The notes: generated from the sequence alone by a model not told the origin. Positions 1-7,459 are shown, numbered from the stretch's first letter. The stretch is 32,330 bases of DNA from Cryomorphaceae bacterium (GCA_016124575.1 WGNM01000029.1:1-32330); one strand, 5' to 3'. Numbers and translations: made by a program.

Positions 1-2
1 AC

Positions 3-125
3 GCAAAAACATTTGGTGGATTCCTCGTAAGAATGGCGTCAAAACTCGCCGCCATTGCTGTGCTTCAGAAAGTTAACATCGAGAAAGGAAGGCCTTTAAA
101 CCACATCAAGCATGCTTGGAGTTAA
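3..125 (+). pseudogene. C-terminal tail of a transposase (IS982-like?), cut by window edge
   Basis: An open frame runs from the left edge to a TAA at 123-125 and encodes about 40 residues: AKTFGGFLVRMASKLAAIAV, then a basic stretch ending in NHIKHAWS. The pattern of a gF..R...KL.A.....N....RPLN.IKHA ending resembles the end of IS982-type transposases as I remember them; that family call is tentative. Only the 3' end is visible, so I cannot say whether the element is complete. It lies immediately upstream of the RHS cassette array and could have taken part in its rearrangement. No terminal inverted repeat could be identified without the left end. Confidence 0.45.
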
Positions 126-171
126 TAGCACAACGCGTTCATTATTGATTCGACTAACCTACCCAGAAGTT

Positions 172-420
172 ATGACAAAATGTTCGGATAGCTTCTATCA
201 GGCCCTTTTTGTACTAGATCCGGAATCAGGAAAATACGTGCTAAGGAATACGAAAAAATCAGTAGAAGTTACTAATGACTATGTCGTTGTTATTAAAATG
301 GGGTTAAGTATTATTTCAGGTGTTGACACATTTACATATCAAAAATGGACATCGAAAATATCAAACAACATTCATTCGATGAAAAGCTATTGTGATAGTC
401 TCGGTTTCGACATCGAATGA
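172..420 (+). CDS. Small hypothetical protein, probably the 3' part of a gene disrupted by the upstream element
   Basis: The frame is open from ATG 112, which overlaps the transposase tail by 14 bases. Since the first 20 residues would then come from element-end DNA, I prefer ATG 172 (82 residues, beginning MTKCSDSFYQALFVLDPESG). The sequence has no signal peptide, membrane segment or family motif that I recognise; it mixes short beta-like segments (YVVVIKMGLSII) with a helical end. Its position just before RHS cassette 1, and its low GC like the other partner genes of the array, suggest it may be the remainder of an older immunity gene. That is inference. Confidence 0.4.
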   Translation: MTKCSDSFYQALFVLDPESGKYVLRNTKKSVEVTNDYVVVIKMGLSIISGVDTFTYQKWTSKISNNIHSMKSYCDSLGFDIE

Positions 421-552
421 TTTGAGATTTTATTCAGCAATCATAATAGATCAGTGCTGAACAGAGCGAATTTTTTGCAGACGAAATAACTCTTTGCGGA
501 ATTAGAAGTGATTTTTAATCAATAATTTGAGCCAATTAGCATCAACCGCAGT

Positions 553-1560
553 ATGACACTTGTCACCGCCACCCTTTCCGACGCTAAATCAACCCACTAC
601 GATGGTGCAGTGCATTACACCCCGCGCATAACCTCCCTTACCGACTACTACCCGTTTGGGGCAGCCATGCCGGGGAGAAGTTTTAGTGCGAGCAATTACA
701 GGTATGGGTTTCAGGGGCAAGAGAATGATGACGAGATCAAGGGTGAAGGGAACTCCATCAATTATAAATACAGAATGCATGATCCGCGGGTTGGGAGGTT
801 TTTTGCGGTTGATCCGCTGGCTGCAAGTTTTCCGTGGAATAGTACGTATGCTTTTAGTGAGAATAGGGTTATAGATGGTGTGGAATTAGAAGGGTTAGAA
901 TGGTCCACACATGAAAAGGATGGAACTGTTCAATTAGAAGTAGAGTTAAAAGTGATTAACTCTACAGATGTTAGCGATGACATAATTAGGGCGTTTCTTG
1001 ATGATCTTCAGACTAATTTTAGATATTCTTTTTCAGGCGAAACAGAAAGTGGTTTAATAGTAGAGACTGTATTAAACTGTACAATCGTTGAATGTGGTGA
1101 AGAAGGTGAGTTTTACATGGAATTCATGAACAATTCGATTCATAGAGATGATGATGGTGTAGAATATTTGGGATTCACAGGAATTGGAGAATCTAGTGGT
1201 ATAGGTGAAACCCAAAAGAATTTTATGGATATCCAGTCGTCGAGAAATGGAGAATCATTTTTTAATGATTATGGAGCAAACTATCAGGGAATCCTCCGGA
1301 CGGCACTTCATGAGCTCGGTCATTCCGGTGGTTTGAAACATCCATGGACATATGGTAAAGAGAATGTTCTTTATATGGGGATGATTAATATGACTTTGAA
1401 TTATAACTTAATGTATACAGGAGGAGGACTGGAAGAATTAAACGGCTATTTAGAGGGGACCGATTCAGATTTTAGATTCAAGGTTGGATTTGACGTTACC
1501 CCTGAGCAAAGACAAGAAGTTGTAGACGAAGTTGAACTAGACACAATAGACACCAAATGA
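553..1560 (+). CDS. Orphan RHS core tip with metzincin-type zinc protease C-terminal domain
   Basis: Residues 1-116 are the RHS-repeat-associated core, with [43 protein letters not shown] and [13 protein letters not shown]. Residues 117-335 differ from all other cassettes. They contain [11 protein letters not shown] (His253, Glu254, His257, His263), a full HExxHxxGxxH zinc site, followed by NLMY with Met287 as a likely Met-turn; both together define metzincin metallopeptidases. The usual RHS repeat barrel, N-terminal export region and adhesin part are missing, so this is a displaced tip rather than a complete toxin. Its TGA overlaps the ATG of the next gene (ATGA), so the two are probably translationally coupled. 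GC drops from 32/60 in the core (661-720) to 21/60 in the tip (961-1020), which fits an acquired tip. Toxin activity is inferred from the family. Confidence 0.85.
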   Translation: MTLVTATLSDAKSTHYDGAVHYTPRITSLTDYYPFGAAMPGRSFSASNYRYGFQGQENDDEIKGEGNSINYKYRMHDPRVGRFFAVDPLAASFPWNSTYAFSENRVIDGVELEGLEWSTHEKDGTVQLEVELKVINSTDVSDDIIRAFLDDLQTNFRYSFSGETESGLIVETVLNCTIVECGEEGEFYMEFMNNSIHRDDDGVEYLGFTGIGESSGIGETQKNFMDIQSSRNGESFFNDYGANYQGILRTALHELGHSGGLKHPWTYGKENVLYMGMINMTLNYNLMYTGGGLEELNGYLEGTDSDFRFKVGFDVTPEQRQEVVDEVELDTIDTK

Positions 1561-1934
1561 TTAGAGTAGTTTTTTTAATGATTTTAATTCCATATTCCTC
1601 CTTAGGTCAAGATGGTTTTGATTGCCAAGTAAAGAAAAATGATGGTGAGCAATTAGAAGTTGAAGCTTCTAGAATATTGTTTCGATCTATTCTGTCCGGG
1701 AAAGAAGTGCATGTTGAGTTTGAAAACGGTGAGGAGTTGAACTTAATCTTTGATGAACATGGAGGGGAGTTAATCGAAAAGGAAGACTGGATGAGGGGTA
1801 TTAATATTTGTACAATTAAAACTGATATCGGGCATTTTAAATGTGAATTGGATTTTCATTATAAAGTCATAATAATAACCTCTTTCCAGAATCAATTAAT
1901 CGTCACTCACAGGAATGAACTCATTGATTACTAG
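1557..1934 (+). CDS. Secreted partner, candidate immunity protein of the metzincin tip
   Basis: A 125-residue protein that starts inside the stop codon of the metzincin RHS gene (ATGA overlap). Residues 1-17 ([17 protein letters not shown]) form a short signal peptide, so the mature product begins near [10 protein letters not shown] and is periplasmic or outside the cell. The mature part is acidic with beta-like alternation and three cysteines (FDCQV, NICTI, FKCEL). I do not recognise a named family. Location, coupling and size are those of an immunity gene. An exported immunity protein would imply that the protease acts in the periplasm or at the cell surface. An inhibitor of a secreted metzincin is the simplest guess; binding is not shown. 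Confidence 0.6.
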   Translation: MIRVVFLMILIPYSSLGQDGFDCQVKKNDGEQLEVEASRILFRSILSGKEVHVEFENGEELNLIFDEHGGELIEKEDWMRGINICTIKTDIGHFKCELDFHYKVIIITSFQNQLIVTHRNELIDY

Positions 1935-2205
1935 AGGAGTGTTCCAGCCCTGCCACCACTTCAACACGCTCAGCCGCTTATCTGTAGCTTGCTCCAGAGA
2001 AATATAGAACGTTGAAAATTGGTGGGTGTAAGAGAGTGAGAGCGATGATGATTGTGTGAAGCTTTGGCTATAGGGCCGCCTTTTTCTTCACTTTGTAAAT
2101 TCAGCTATGTGAAGTGGTTTTCCTTTATTCAATTGAACTGTAAACTTCACTAATTCGTCACCCGCCCCAAAAAACATTCAAGAAAATCTGCTACATTTAT
2201 CATGT
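1935..2205 (+). other. Intergenic scar between RHS cassettes
   Basis: About 270 bases with no convincing gene on either strand. A Met-less frame of about 60 codons on the minus strand overlaps the end of the preceding gene and resembles nothing I know. The stretch just before 2206 (GCTACATTTATC) has a TAnnTTT-like -7 element and may drive the following stub. The region probably consists of remains of a deleted cassette. Confidence 0.4.
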
Positions 2206-2307
2206 ATGCGCACCGCCACCCAACACCTCTCAATATCCAACCTTTTTGATGGCGAAATAGAGTCAATTTCGACTGAAGATTTAATGAATGAAGTAGATGG
2301 CAATTAA
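2206..2307 (+). pseudogene. 33-codon stub, probable leader-to-tail fusion of a collapsed RHS toxin cassette
   Basis: A short frame from ATG 2206 to TAA 2305-2307, starting MRTATQHLSISNLFDGEIES and ending NEVDGN. The opening Met-x-Thr-Ala-Thr recalls the MSTTAT/MSTTTT starts of the RHS genes at 3736 and 8202. The acidic end overlaps the start of the next gene by 11 bases, as the intact toxins do. I read it as what remains after the RHS core and most of the toxin domain were deleted, leaving the start and the last codons. It could also be a chance frame; it is too short to decide by sequence alone. Confidence 0.3.
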
Positions 2308-2551
2308 AAACAAGAATAGGCGAAAGTCTGCAATATCTATTTACAAAAACCTATCTGTTGTATTTTTAGTTCTTTACATTGGGCATGTTGTTTGGGATGA
2401 TTTCTCCTTAATTTGTGAATATGGAAAATCTAAATGGGGGAATTATATTTTGTTATCATTAGCCTATTTTTTTGTTTATTATTTGATTTTTTCAATTATT
2501 TTTTGGGTTATTTACTCGGTAGTTAAAATTAGTAGAAAGAATATAAATTAA
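2297..2551 (+). CDS. Small two-helix membrane protein, candidate orphan immunity protein
   Basis: An 84-residue protein with a basic start (MAIKNKNRRKSAISIYKN), a first membrane segment around residues 18-31 (LSVVFLVLYIGHVV), a short polar loop and a second, very hydrophobic segment around residues 49-74 rich in Phe, Tyr and Ile, ending in a basic tail (KISRKN). The ATG overlaps the end of the 33-codon stub and a terminator-like hairpin follows directly, so it is the last gene of its unit. No family is recognised. Small inner-membrane proteins are a common form of immunity to pore-forming or periplasmic toxins; its position in the array is the only support for that role. Confidence 0.55.
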   Translation: MAIKNKNRRKSAISIYKNLSVVFLVLYIGHVVWDDFSLICEYGKSKWGNYILLSLAYFFVYYLIFSIIFWVIYSVVKISRKNIN

Positions 2552-2563
2552 AGAATTACAATA

Positions 2564-2595
2564 AAAGCCCAAGTTCACAGATTGGGCTTTCTTTT
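2564..2595 (+). terminator. Rho-independent terminator after the small membrane protein
   Basis: A perfect 9-bp stem AAAGCCCAA / TTGGGCTTT (2564-2572 and 2582-2590) with a 9-base loop is followed by CTTTTTG. The hairpin sits 13 bases past the stop of the membrane-protein gene. The U-tract is short but adequate. Confidence 0.75.
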
Positions 2596-2666
2596 TGCTT
2601 CAAAACCCGCTAGCGAAAACGAATGAGCTTGGAGAAACGGATTTGTGGTTCAATTCAACTGAATAA

Positions 2667-2852
2667 GCATTGGAGAGGATTAGAGAAATTTACGATGAAG
2701 CAAATGGAGTTCAAGGTATGAAATTAACCGGGGATAGATTTCTACTAAGAACCAAGTCAACGGCAACAAATACGAAGATTGAGCCAATTGATTCGATAGA
2801 CCCCAAAGAAATCAGCATTGAAGCAAGTAAGGAAATCATTTTACCTAATTGA
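2667..2852 (+). pseudogene. C-terminal remnant of an RHS toxin tip
   Basis: An open frame begins directly after an in-frame TAA (2664-2666), has no ATG near its start, and ends at TGA 2850-2852. About 60 residues are encoded, beginning ALERIREIYDEANGVQGMKL and ending ASKEIILPN. The lack of a proper start and the tight join to the following signal-peptide gene match the layout of the intact cassettes with the RHS core and most of the toxin domain missing. The toxin family cannot be told from what remains. A TTG at 2670 could in principle start a small protein. Confidence 0.4.
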
Positions 2853-2860
2853 CGAAGCTT

Positions 2861-3604
2861 ATGAGTGAGCGAAAAAAATCAATCCTTAATGTAGCGTTTT
2901 TATTACTATTGAATGGTGTTTGCCTTGGACAATTGCAAGATGAGTACGTTATCCACTTGAAGTCAATTGAAGATGAAAAAGCGTCATTGAAGGAGAATGC
3001 ATTGCTATTTCATACTACGAATGCTAACTTGGCCCTTTTTCAAGAGGTTATCAGAGAACAACTTGAGGATCCATCTCACTTTCAGTTTCTTTGCAATAGA
3101 AAGCTTTTGAAGCGTTTTTCTTTAGTTGAAAGTGACAGCACCCATATTAGATTGAGCAATAATAATGGGGTAGAATTGAAAATTTGGAGAAAAAGATTTC
3201 GAAAGGAAGAACATGTTATAATCCTAATTGATGACACTTATTGCTGCAGCACTATTGACAGTCTACCTCCTTTCGGAGCGAACTATGCAATGCCAACTTT
3301 TGAAATAAGTAAGATTGAACTCTCAGTTAACGGCGAAATTTTGTCCGTACCTAAAGAGGCATTTTCTAATTTATATAATTACTATTTTATAGATAAAGGG
3401 GAACATCCTTTTTTCAGGCCAATGGAAGCCTATGAATCAATAAATGGAGAGTTTTTTTACTTGTATATTTACGGAGGATACGCTGCTGATACATACTTTG
3501 GGAAATTGATTTTTTCGAAGGAAGGTTACATTGGGAAGATATTTGTGGATTATGATTTCCTGCTAAACACGAGATCTCTTCGCGATGACTTTATCGGCTT
3601 TTAA
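2861..3604 (+). CDS. Secreted protein, candidate orphan immunity protein
   Basis: 247 residues from ATG 2861. A TTG at 2849 in the same frame would only add MTKL before a typical signal peptide, so the ATG is preferred. Residues 1-23 (MSERKKSILNVAFLLLLNGV, then CLG) are a signal peptide cleaved before QLQDEY. The mature part is mixed alpha/beta; the C-terminal third is aromatic-rich, with YLYIYGGYAADTYFGKLIF followed by GYIGKIFVDYDF and a final FRDDFIGF-like end (SLRDDFIGF). It follows a toxin-tail remnant with the same spacing as the complete toxin and partner pairs, so it is probably an immunity gene kept after its toxin was lost. No Pfam family is claimed. Confidence 0.6.
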   Translation: MSERKKSILNVAFLLLLNGVCLGQLQDEYVIHLKSIEDEKASLKENALLFHTTNANLALFQEVIREQLEDPSHFQFLCNRKLLKRFSLVESDSTHIRLSNNNGVELKIWRKRFRKEEHVIILIDDTYCCSTIDSLPPFGANYAMPTFEISKIELSVNGEILSVPKEAFSNLYNYYFIDKGEHPFFRPMEAYESINGEFFYLYIYGGYAADTYFGKLIFSKEGYIGKIFVDYDFLLNTRSLRDDFIGF

Positions 3605-3688
3605 TAAGTTAAATTCATTGATTGGTCAATTCAACTATTTGCAGCGATGCTGATTGAGCGAAACAACTGACAACAAATCCTTGTAGCC

Positions 3689-3738
3689 AAAAACCCACTA
3701 CCTTAGGAACGCCGCAGGCGCATTACAAGCAAACCATG
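3689..3738 (+). repeat. Conserved RHS leader, copy 1 (with hairpin and start codon)
   Basis: Matches 8155-8204 at most positions: AAAAACC, CTAnCTTAGG, then CGCCGCAGGCGCATTACA and CAAACCATGTC. The core CGCC-GCA-GGCG can form a small hairpin, and TACCTTAG resembles the Bacteroidota -7 element (TAnnTTTG). The repeat ends in the ATG of the RHS gene, so it is probably the original promoter and leader of a parent rhs gene carried along with the cassette. Confidence 0.6.
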
Positions 3739-4620
3739 TCTACCACCGCCACCCTCTCCGACGCCAAATCAACCCACTACGATGGCGAAGTGGGCTACAC
3801 CACGCGCATCAACACCTTAACCGATTACTACCCCTTTGGGATGATGATGTCGGGCAGAAGTTTTGAAGAAACGGGGTATGGGTATGGGTTCCAGGGGCAA
3901 GAGAAGGATGATGAAATAAAGGGCGAGGGCAATAGCATCAATTACAAATACAGAATGCACGATGCGAGGGTTGGGAGGTTTTTTGCGGTTGATCCGCTGG
4001 CGCTTGATTATCCATTCTATTGTCCCTACTCATTTAGTGGAAACAAGGTAATAGCATATGTTGAGCTCGAAGGATTAGAGGAGTACCCTATAAATGTTGG
4101 AAGTCCCTGGAGTTTAATAGAGCAGGGCTTCTCTAATTTTTTTGGTGGCATTGTTTTTACTATTGAATCAATCACTGGAAGTGTGGCGACCTTGAAGACA
4201 TCAACAGGTACAACAACATCTACTGAAAAAAAATTACCCGGAGACATTATAATGCGGTCAAGTGTTTCCGTGTCCAAGGAAACGGAAATAGCACTTTCCC
4301 AATACTTCTTGTCATATGGCTCTACGGGCGTCGATTATTCGGTTGATTCTGAGTCAACTACTTCGTTTGAAAAAGAGGTGAAGTACGGCAAATATCAACT
4401 AGACATTGCAGTCGAATTGGATGAAAAAGGAAAACCAAAAGTTTCGGTGAGTGCTGATTTTCTAATTGGTGATGTAGTTTTATGGGCGCAGGACGATGGC
4501 AGTGTTGGTGTAGACATTGTCTCAAGTGTTTCGCTTTCTTCTGAATCCTCAAGTCCTGCACCTGCTGCCGAAATAGAAGCATCTCAATCGGTTACACTGA
4601 GTTTGGATAAGAAGAAATGA
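3736..4620 (+). CDS. Orphan RHS core tip with unrecognised C-terminal domain
   Basis: 294 residues. Residues 1-115 are the RHS core ([54 protein letters not shown]). The start [11 protein letters not shown] looks like the first codons of the longer RHS frame at 8202 joined directly to the SDAK segment, that is, an internal deletion that kept the leader. Residues 116-294 are unique: a hydrophobic stretch (about 128-145, IEQGFSNFFGGIVFTIESIT), then Ser/Thr/Val-rich beta-like sequence and a Ser/Ala/Pro-rich end. No catalytic motif is visible, and a pore-forming or beta-structured toxin is only a guess. The TGA overlaps the next ATG (ATGA). The core is nearly identical in DNA to that at 5850-6110, so the cassettes share a recent ancestor. 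Confidence 0.75.
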   Translation: MSTTATLSDAKSTHYDGEVGYTTRINTLTDYYPFGMMMSGRSFEETGYGYGFQGQEKDDEIKGEGNSINYKYRMHDARVGRFFAVDPLALDYPFYCPYSFSGNKVIAYVELEGLEEYPINVGSPWSLIEQGFSNFFGGIVFTIESITGSVATLKTSTGTTTSTEKKLPGDIIMRSSVSVSKETEIALSQYFLSYGSTGVDYSVDSESTTSFEKEVKYGKYQLDIAVELDEKGKPKVSVSADFLIGDVVLWAQDDGSVGVDIVSSVSLSSESSSPAPAAEIEASQSVTLSLDKKK

Positions 4621-5390
4621 TTTTAAAAAAAGGAAACATTTGTCAATTCGCACTGTTCACTGGAATGTTGTTTTTTGGGTCGTGTCAACCTGACCCATCT
4701 TTCAATTACCGAGTCTACAAAAATGAGGGTGGTAACAAAATAATCAGTTCGGAAGGCAATCTGGACTCAAATGGGCTTCCTAATGGTTTGTTTAATATTT
4801 ATCTACCTGATAACGTGTTGTGGTCAGGCTACTACAAGAATGGATTAAAATCAGGACCTTGGAACTACGAGCAAGAAGGGAAGGTTAAGTCAGATATTTG
4901 GATTTATATCGAATCTGGTGAAATGCAATTTTCTTTACCAAAAACATGGTTGGACATTATAAAGCGCCAGGACGACAGCACACTTGTCGCAGAGAGTAGG
5001 TATGTGAACTCTGAGAAAACAAGTGGAGGGCTTGTAATAGGCAGAAGAAGAATACCAAATGAAACGACGTTTTATGACTTATTTCAAAGTGCCAAAGAGC
5101 GATTTGATAGTCTTGGATTTAAGTCCAAAGACATGACTCGGGAATTTGGGGCTCCTTTCGAATTGACAAATATTAATGTTGCTGCTTTAATGCCATCTGA
5201 TTCAGCTAGAGAAACACGTCATATTTTACTGCTATACCAACTCTCAGAAAATGAGTTTTTAGAGATTTTTCGAACTTGCTTGGATACTGAGTTTGGATGG
5301 AATTCATTTTTGGTGTCCGAAGTATTTTACGATTTTCGAATTAAGAACACTCCAATAGTCAATAGATGGGAGGTAGAAGATCAATTGTAG
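4617..5390 (+). CDS. Lipoprotein with MORN/YwqK-like repeats, candidate immunity protein
   Basis: 257 residues. The signal peptide MILKKGNICQFALFTGMLFF ends in a lipobox GSC (Cys at about residue 23), so the product is a lipoprotein. Residues 45-100 carry MORN_2/YwqK-type repeats (NGLPNGLFNIYLPDN, SGYYKNGLKSGPWNYEQEGK). The rest is mixed alpha/beta with no motif that I know. It overlaps the stop of the RHS toxin by ATGA and is thus coupled. YwqK, the antitoxin of the Bacillus LXG toxin YwqJ, is built of such repeats, which supports an immunity role. A lipoprotein form suggests the toxin is neutralised in the periplasm or at the outer membrane. Confidence 0.65.
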   Translation: MILKKGNICQFALFTGMLFFGSCQPDPSFNYRVYKNEGGNKIISSEGNLDSNGLPNGLFNIYLPDNVLWSGYYKNGLKSGPWNYEQEGKVKSDIWIYIESGEMQFSLPKTWLDIIKRQDDSTLVAESRYVNSEKTSGGLVIGRRRIPNETTFYDLFQSAKERFDSLGFKSKDMTREFGAPFELTNINVAALMPSDSARETRHILLLYQLSENEFLEIFRTCLDTEFGWNSFLVSEVFYDFRIKNTPIVNRWEVEDQL

Positions 5391-5789
5391 CATTGCAGCG
5401 CAGGATCGCATTTTTTCGGCAAAAAGTATAGTTTTAACTTTAAAGATAGCTATCTTAAATCTGTCCAACTTTTGTAAACTGCATTTGCCAACCAAAGTAT
5501 GCATTTTTAGGTGTTCTGATTAGACTGAAAATTACACCTCGAAATGTTTGCCCTGTCGATTAGCTGAAATGCTTATGTTAATTATTTTTTTAATCATAAC
5601 TATTGTGATTCAATACCTTATGTCAATAGAAGAATGCTGAATTGCAACCCCACGGCAAACCACATCTTGTTTACTAAAAAAATTGCAATGGGTTTTTTAC
5701 TCAGTCGTGCGGGAAAAGCATGTGGTGAGATGGCTTAAGGTTTTCAATTTTCTCAAACACATCACCAACACTAAATTTTCGTACTTTCA
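5391..5789 (+). other. AT-rich intergenic stretch between cassettes
   Basis: About 400 bases without a sizeable gene. It contains a 23-codon hydrophobic frame (5569-5640, listed separately) and, just before the next RHS frame, GTACTTTCA (about 5781-5789), which loosely fits a -7 element. No terminator hairpin with a U-tract was found after the lipoprotein gene. Probably the remains of one or more collapsed cassettes. Confidence 0.4.
5569..5640 (+). CDS. 23-residue hydrophobic peptide (single membrane segment)
   Basis: ATG 5569 to TGA 5638-5640 encodes MLMLIIFLIITIVIQYLMSI followed by EEC. Nearly the whole peptide is one membrane helix with an acidic end. It begins in the context TGAAATG just after a tiny upstream frame. 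It may be the start or end of a lost membrane immunity gene, a tiny membrane peptide, or chance in AT-rich DNA. No promoter or ribosome site decides it. Confidence 0.2.
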   Translation: MLMLIIFLIITIVIQYLMSIEEC

Positions 5790-6740
5790 TTGCCCTACCA
5801 AACCTACGAAATCACCAACCATCCCGCACGATCGGGACAAGTGTTGGGCAATGTAACAGCCACCGTGAGCGATGCTAAAACAACTACCTTCAATGGCGAA
5901 GTGGGCTACACCCCGCGCATCAACACCTTGACCGATTACTACCCTTTTGGGATGATGATGTCGGGCAGAAGTTTTGAAGAAACGGGGTATGGGTACGGTT
6001 TTCAGGGACAGGAGAAGGATGATGAAATAAAGGGCGAGGGCAATAGCATCTATTACAAATACAGAATGCACGATGCAAGGATTGGGAGGTTTTTTGCGGT
6101 TGATCCGCTGGCTGCTAGTTTTCCGTGGAATTCAACATATGCATTTAGTGAGAATCGAGTTGTGGATGCAGTTGAGTTGGAGGGGTTGGAGAGTAAAATT
6201 ATTCACGCTGTATGGCAACGAGACGATTTTTGGGGTATGAATTTTAAAGTCGAAGAAAGGGTGAAGCAATGGGAAGAGCTATATCCAGGTGAGGCACATG
6301 GGCCATTGGGAGACGGAACATTGCTCTGCACAATAGATATAGATAGAAAAGGAAATATTCTGCAAGCAGTGAAAGAATATACACCTTCATTTGCAGAATG
6401 GTGGCAGGAACTGGTAGAAGACGAAAAAGAATGGGAAAGAAAGAATGGGGCGGATGTTGATGATGGTTTGGGTATTGCTTCGCCAGAAGATGATAATGGA
6501 ATGGGAAAGTATCGGGCACCATTAGAAGACTGGGACGGGCCGTGGGTAAAAGACTTTGAGGATTTTAAACACAACGATACGATTCACCACGACTATCCTT
6601 ACAGAGAGTCAGAAATGAAGACAATTTTAATTGTTGACACAACAGAAGAAGGGCCTTGGAGGATTCCTCCATGGGAAGAAAATCATGACCCAGATGATCA
6701 TCCTGAAGTCTCATCGCAAAGTATTCCACAGAAAAAATGA
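5790..6740 (+). CDS. Orphan RHS core tip with acidic, Trp-rich unrecognised C-terminal domain
   Basis: 316 residues from TTG 5790. No ATG exists before the core and homology to the 8202 frame begins almost at once (YEITNHPARSGQVLGNVTAT), so this cassette is joined to foreign DNA at its 5' side and may be poorly expressed. Residues 1-134 are RHS core, ending ENRVVDAVELEGLE. Residues 135-316 are unique, strongly acidic and rich in Trp (WQRDDFWGMNF, EWWQELVEDEKEWERK, EDWDGPWVKDFEDF, EEGPWRIPPWEENHD), with a His/Asp cluster (HNDTIHHDYPY) that could bind metal. I do not recognise the family. The TGA overlaps the ATG of the following lipoprotein gene. Confidence 0.7.
   Translation: MPYQTYEITNHPARSGQVLGNVTATVSDAKTTTFNGEVGYTPRINTLTDYYPFGMMMSGRSFEETGYGYGFQGQEKDDEIKGEGNSIYYKYRMHDARIGRFFAVDPLAASFPWNSTYAFSENRVVDAVELEGLESKIIHAVWQRDDFWGMNFKVEERVKQWEELYPGEAHGPLGDGTLLCTIDIDRKGNILQAVKEYTPSFAEWWQELVEDEKEWERKNGADVDDGLGIASPEDDNGMGKYRAPLEDWDGPWVKDFEDFKHNDTIHHDYPYRESEMKTILIVDTTEEGPWRIPPWEENHDPDDHPEVSSQSIPQKK
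5823..5836 (+). repeat. Small palindrome inside the RHS NH-LGNV motif, copy 1
   Basis: CCCGCACGATCGGG pairs CCCG with CGGG. It is part of a seven-codon insertion (PARSGQV) in the normally continuous SNHLGNV motif of Bacteroidota RHS proteins. The same insertion is at 8457-8470. Confidence 0.45.
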
Positions 6741-7459
6741 AATTTGAAATTGATATCATTCCAATTCAGCTCCTCTTTCTGGTCTTCGGACTAAGTTGTT
6801 TGTCATGCTCTGATGTCAAAGTAATTGAAGAAGACGGTTGGCGAAAAGTATTTCAAAATGACATTCTTGTAGATTGTGCCCAGATTAAAAACGGGCGGTT
6901 AAATGGAAAAAGATATCAATTCTATTCAGATGGAGAAAGAAGGAGTCTCTCCTTCTATAAGAATGATACTCTCGACGGCGATTTTTTCGAAAAACTGCCA
7001 GATAAAACTTCACTGAAGACGTTCTACCAAAATGGCAAAAAACAAGGTTCTCAGTTGCTGCTTGACAGCTCTGGTAATTTAAAAAGCTATAGCTACTTCA
7101 TCGATGACTCACTAAGGTTCAACTGCAATTATGCTGATAGTTCGCGGATAATAAGCTCTAAAGGGAGTTCTTGTTTGGGTGTCTATTATGAGAATGAATT
7201 TCATGTTGGTGATACCTTATATATGAATATTTATATTGTTCCTATTCCTAAAGTTCGAATTAAATTTCTCAAAGAAGACGAGAAGTATGGTTATTTGTAC
7301 AAGTTGTTTGAGCCCAAATCTCATCCATTAGTAGAATACGAAGTGTTAAACAATGCTGGGAAATTTAAAACCTACTACTTTCTTCAAATTTTCGACAAAT
7401 CCTCTAACGACTTAATCGATAAATTCAAATTTTTTATCGAATATACCGTTTACGAATGA
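6737..7459 (+). CDS. Lipoprotein with MORN/YwqK-like repeats, candidate immunity protein
   Basis: 240 residues, starting within the stop of the RHS toxin (ATGA). The signal peptide runs to a lipobox LSC (FGLSCLSCSD; Cys about residue 25). Residues 45-110 contain MORN_2-like units (KNGRLNGKRYQFYSDGE, YKNDTLDGDFF, YQNGKKQGSQLLLDSSG). The C-terminal half is beta-like with a YLYKLF..KSHPLVEYEV segment and no known motif. It is unlike the lipoprotein at 4617 outside the repeats and export signal, as expected if each partner matches its own toxin. Immunity function is inferred from position, coupling and repeat type. Confidence 0.65.
   Translation: MKFEIDIIPIQLLFLVFGLSCLSCSDVKVIEEDGWRKVFQNDILVDCAQIKNGRLNGKRYQFYSDGERRSLSFYKNDTLDGDFFEKLPDKTSLKTFYQNGKKQGSQLLLDSSGNLKSYSYFIDDSLRFNCNYADSSRIISSKGSSCLGVYYENEFHVGDTLYMNIYIVPIPKVRIKFLKEDEKYGYLYKLFEPKSHPLVEYEVLNNAGKFKTYYFLQIFDKSSNDLIDKFKFFIEYTVYE

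Noticed and set aside
1906-2092. Met-less frame of about 60 codons on the minus strand
   Set aside because: No start codon, overlaps the end of a good plus-strand gene, low-complexity Ser-rich start and no known motif.
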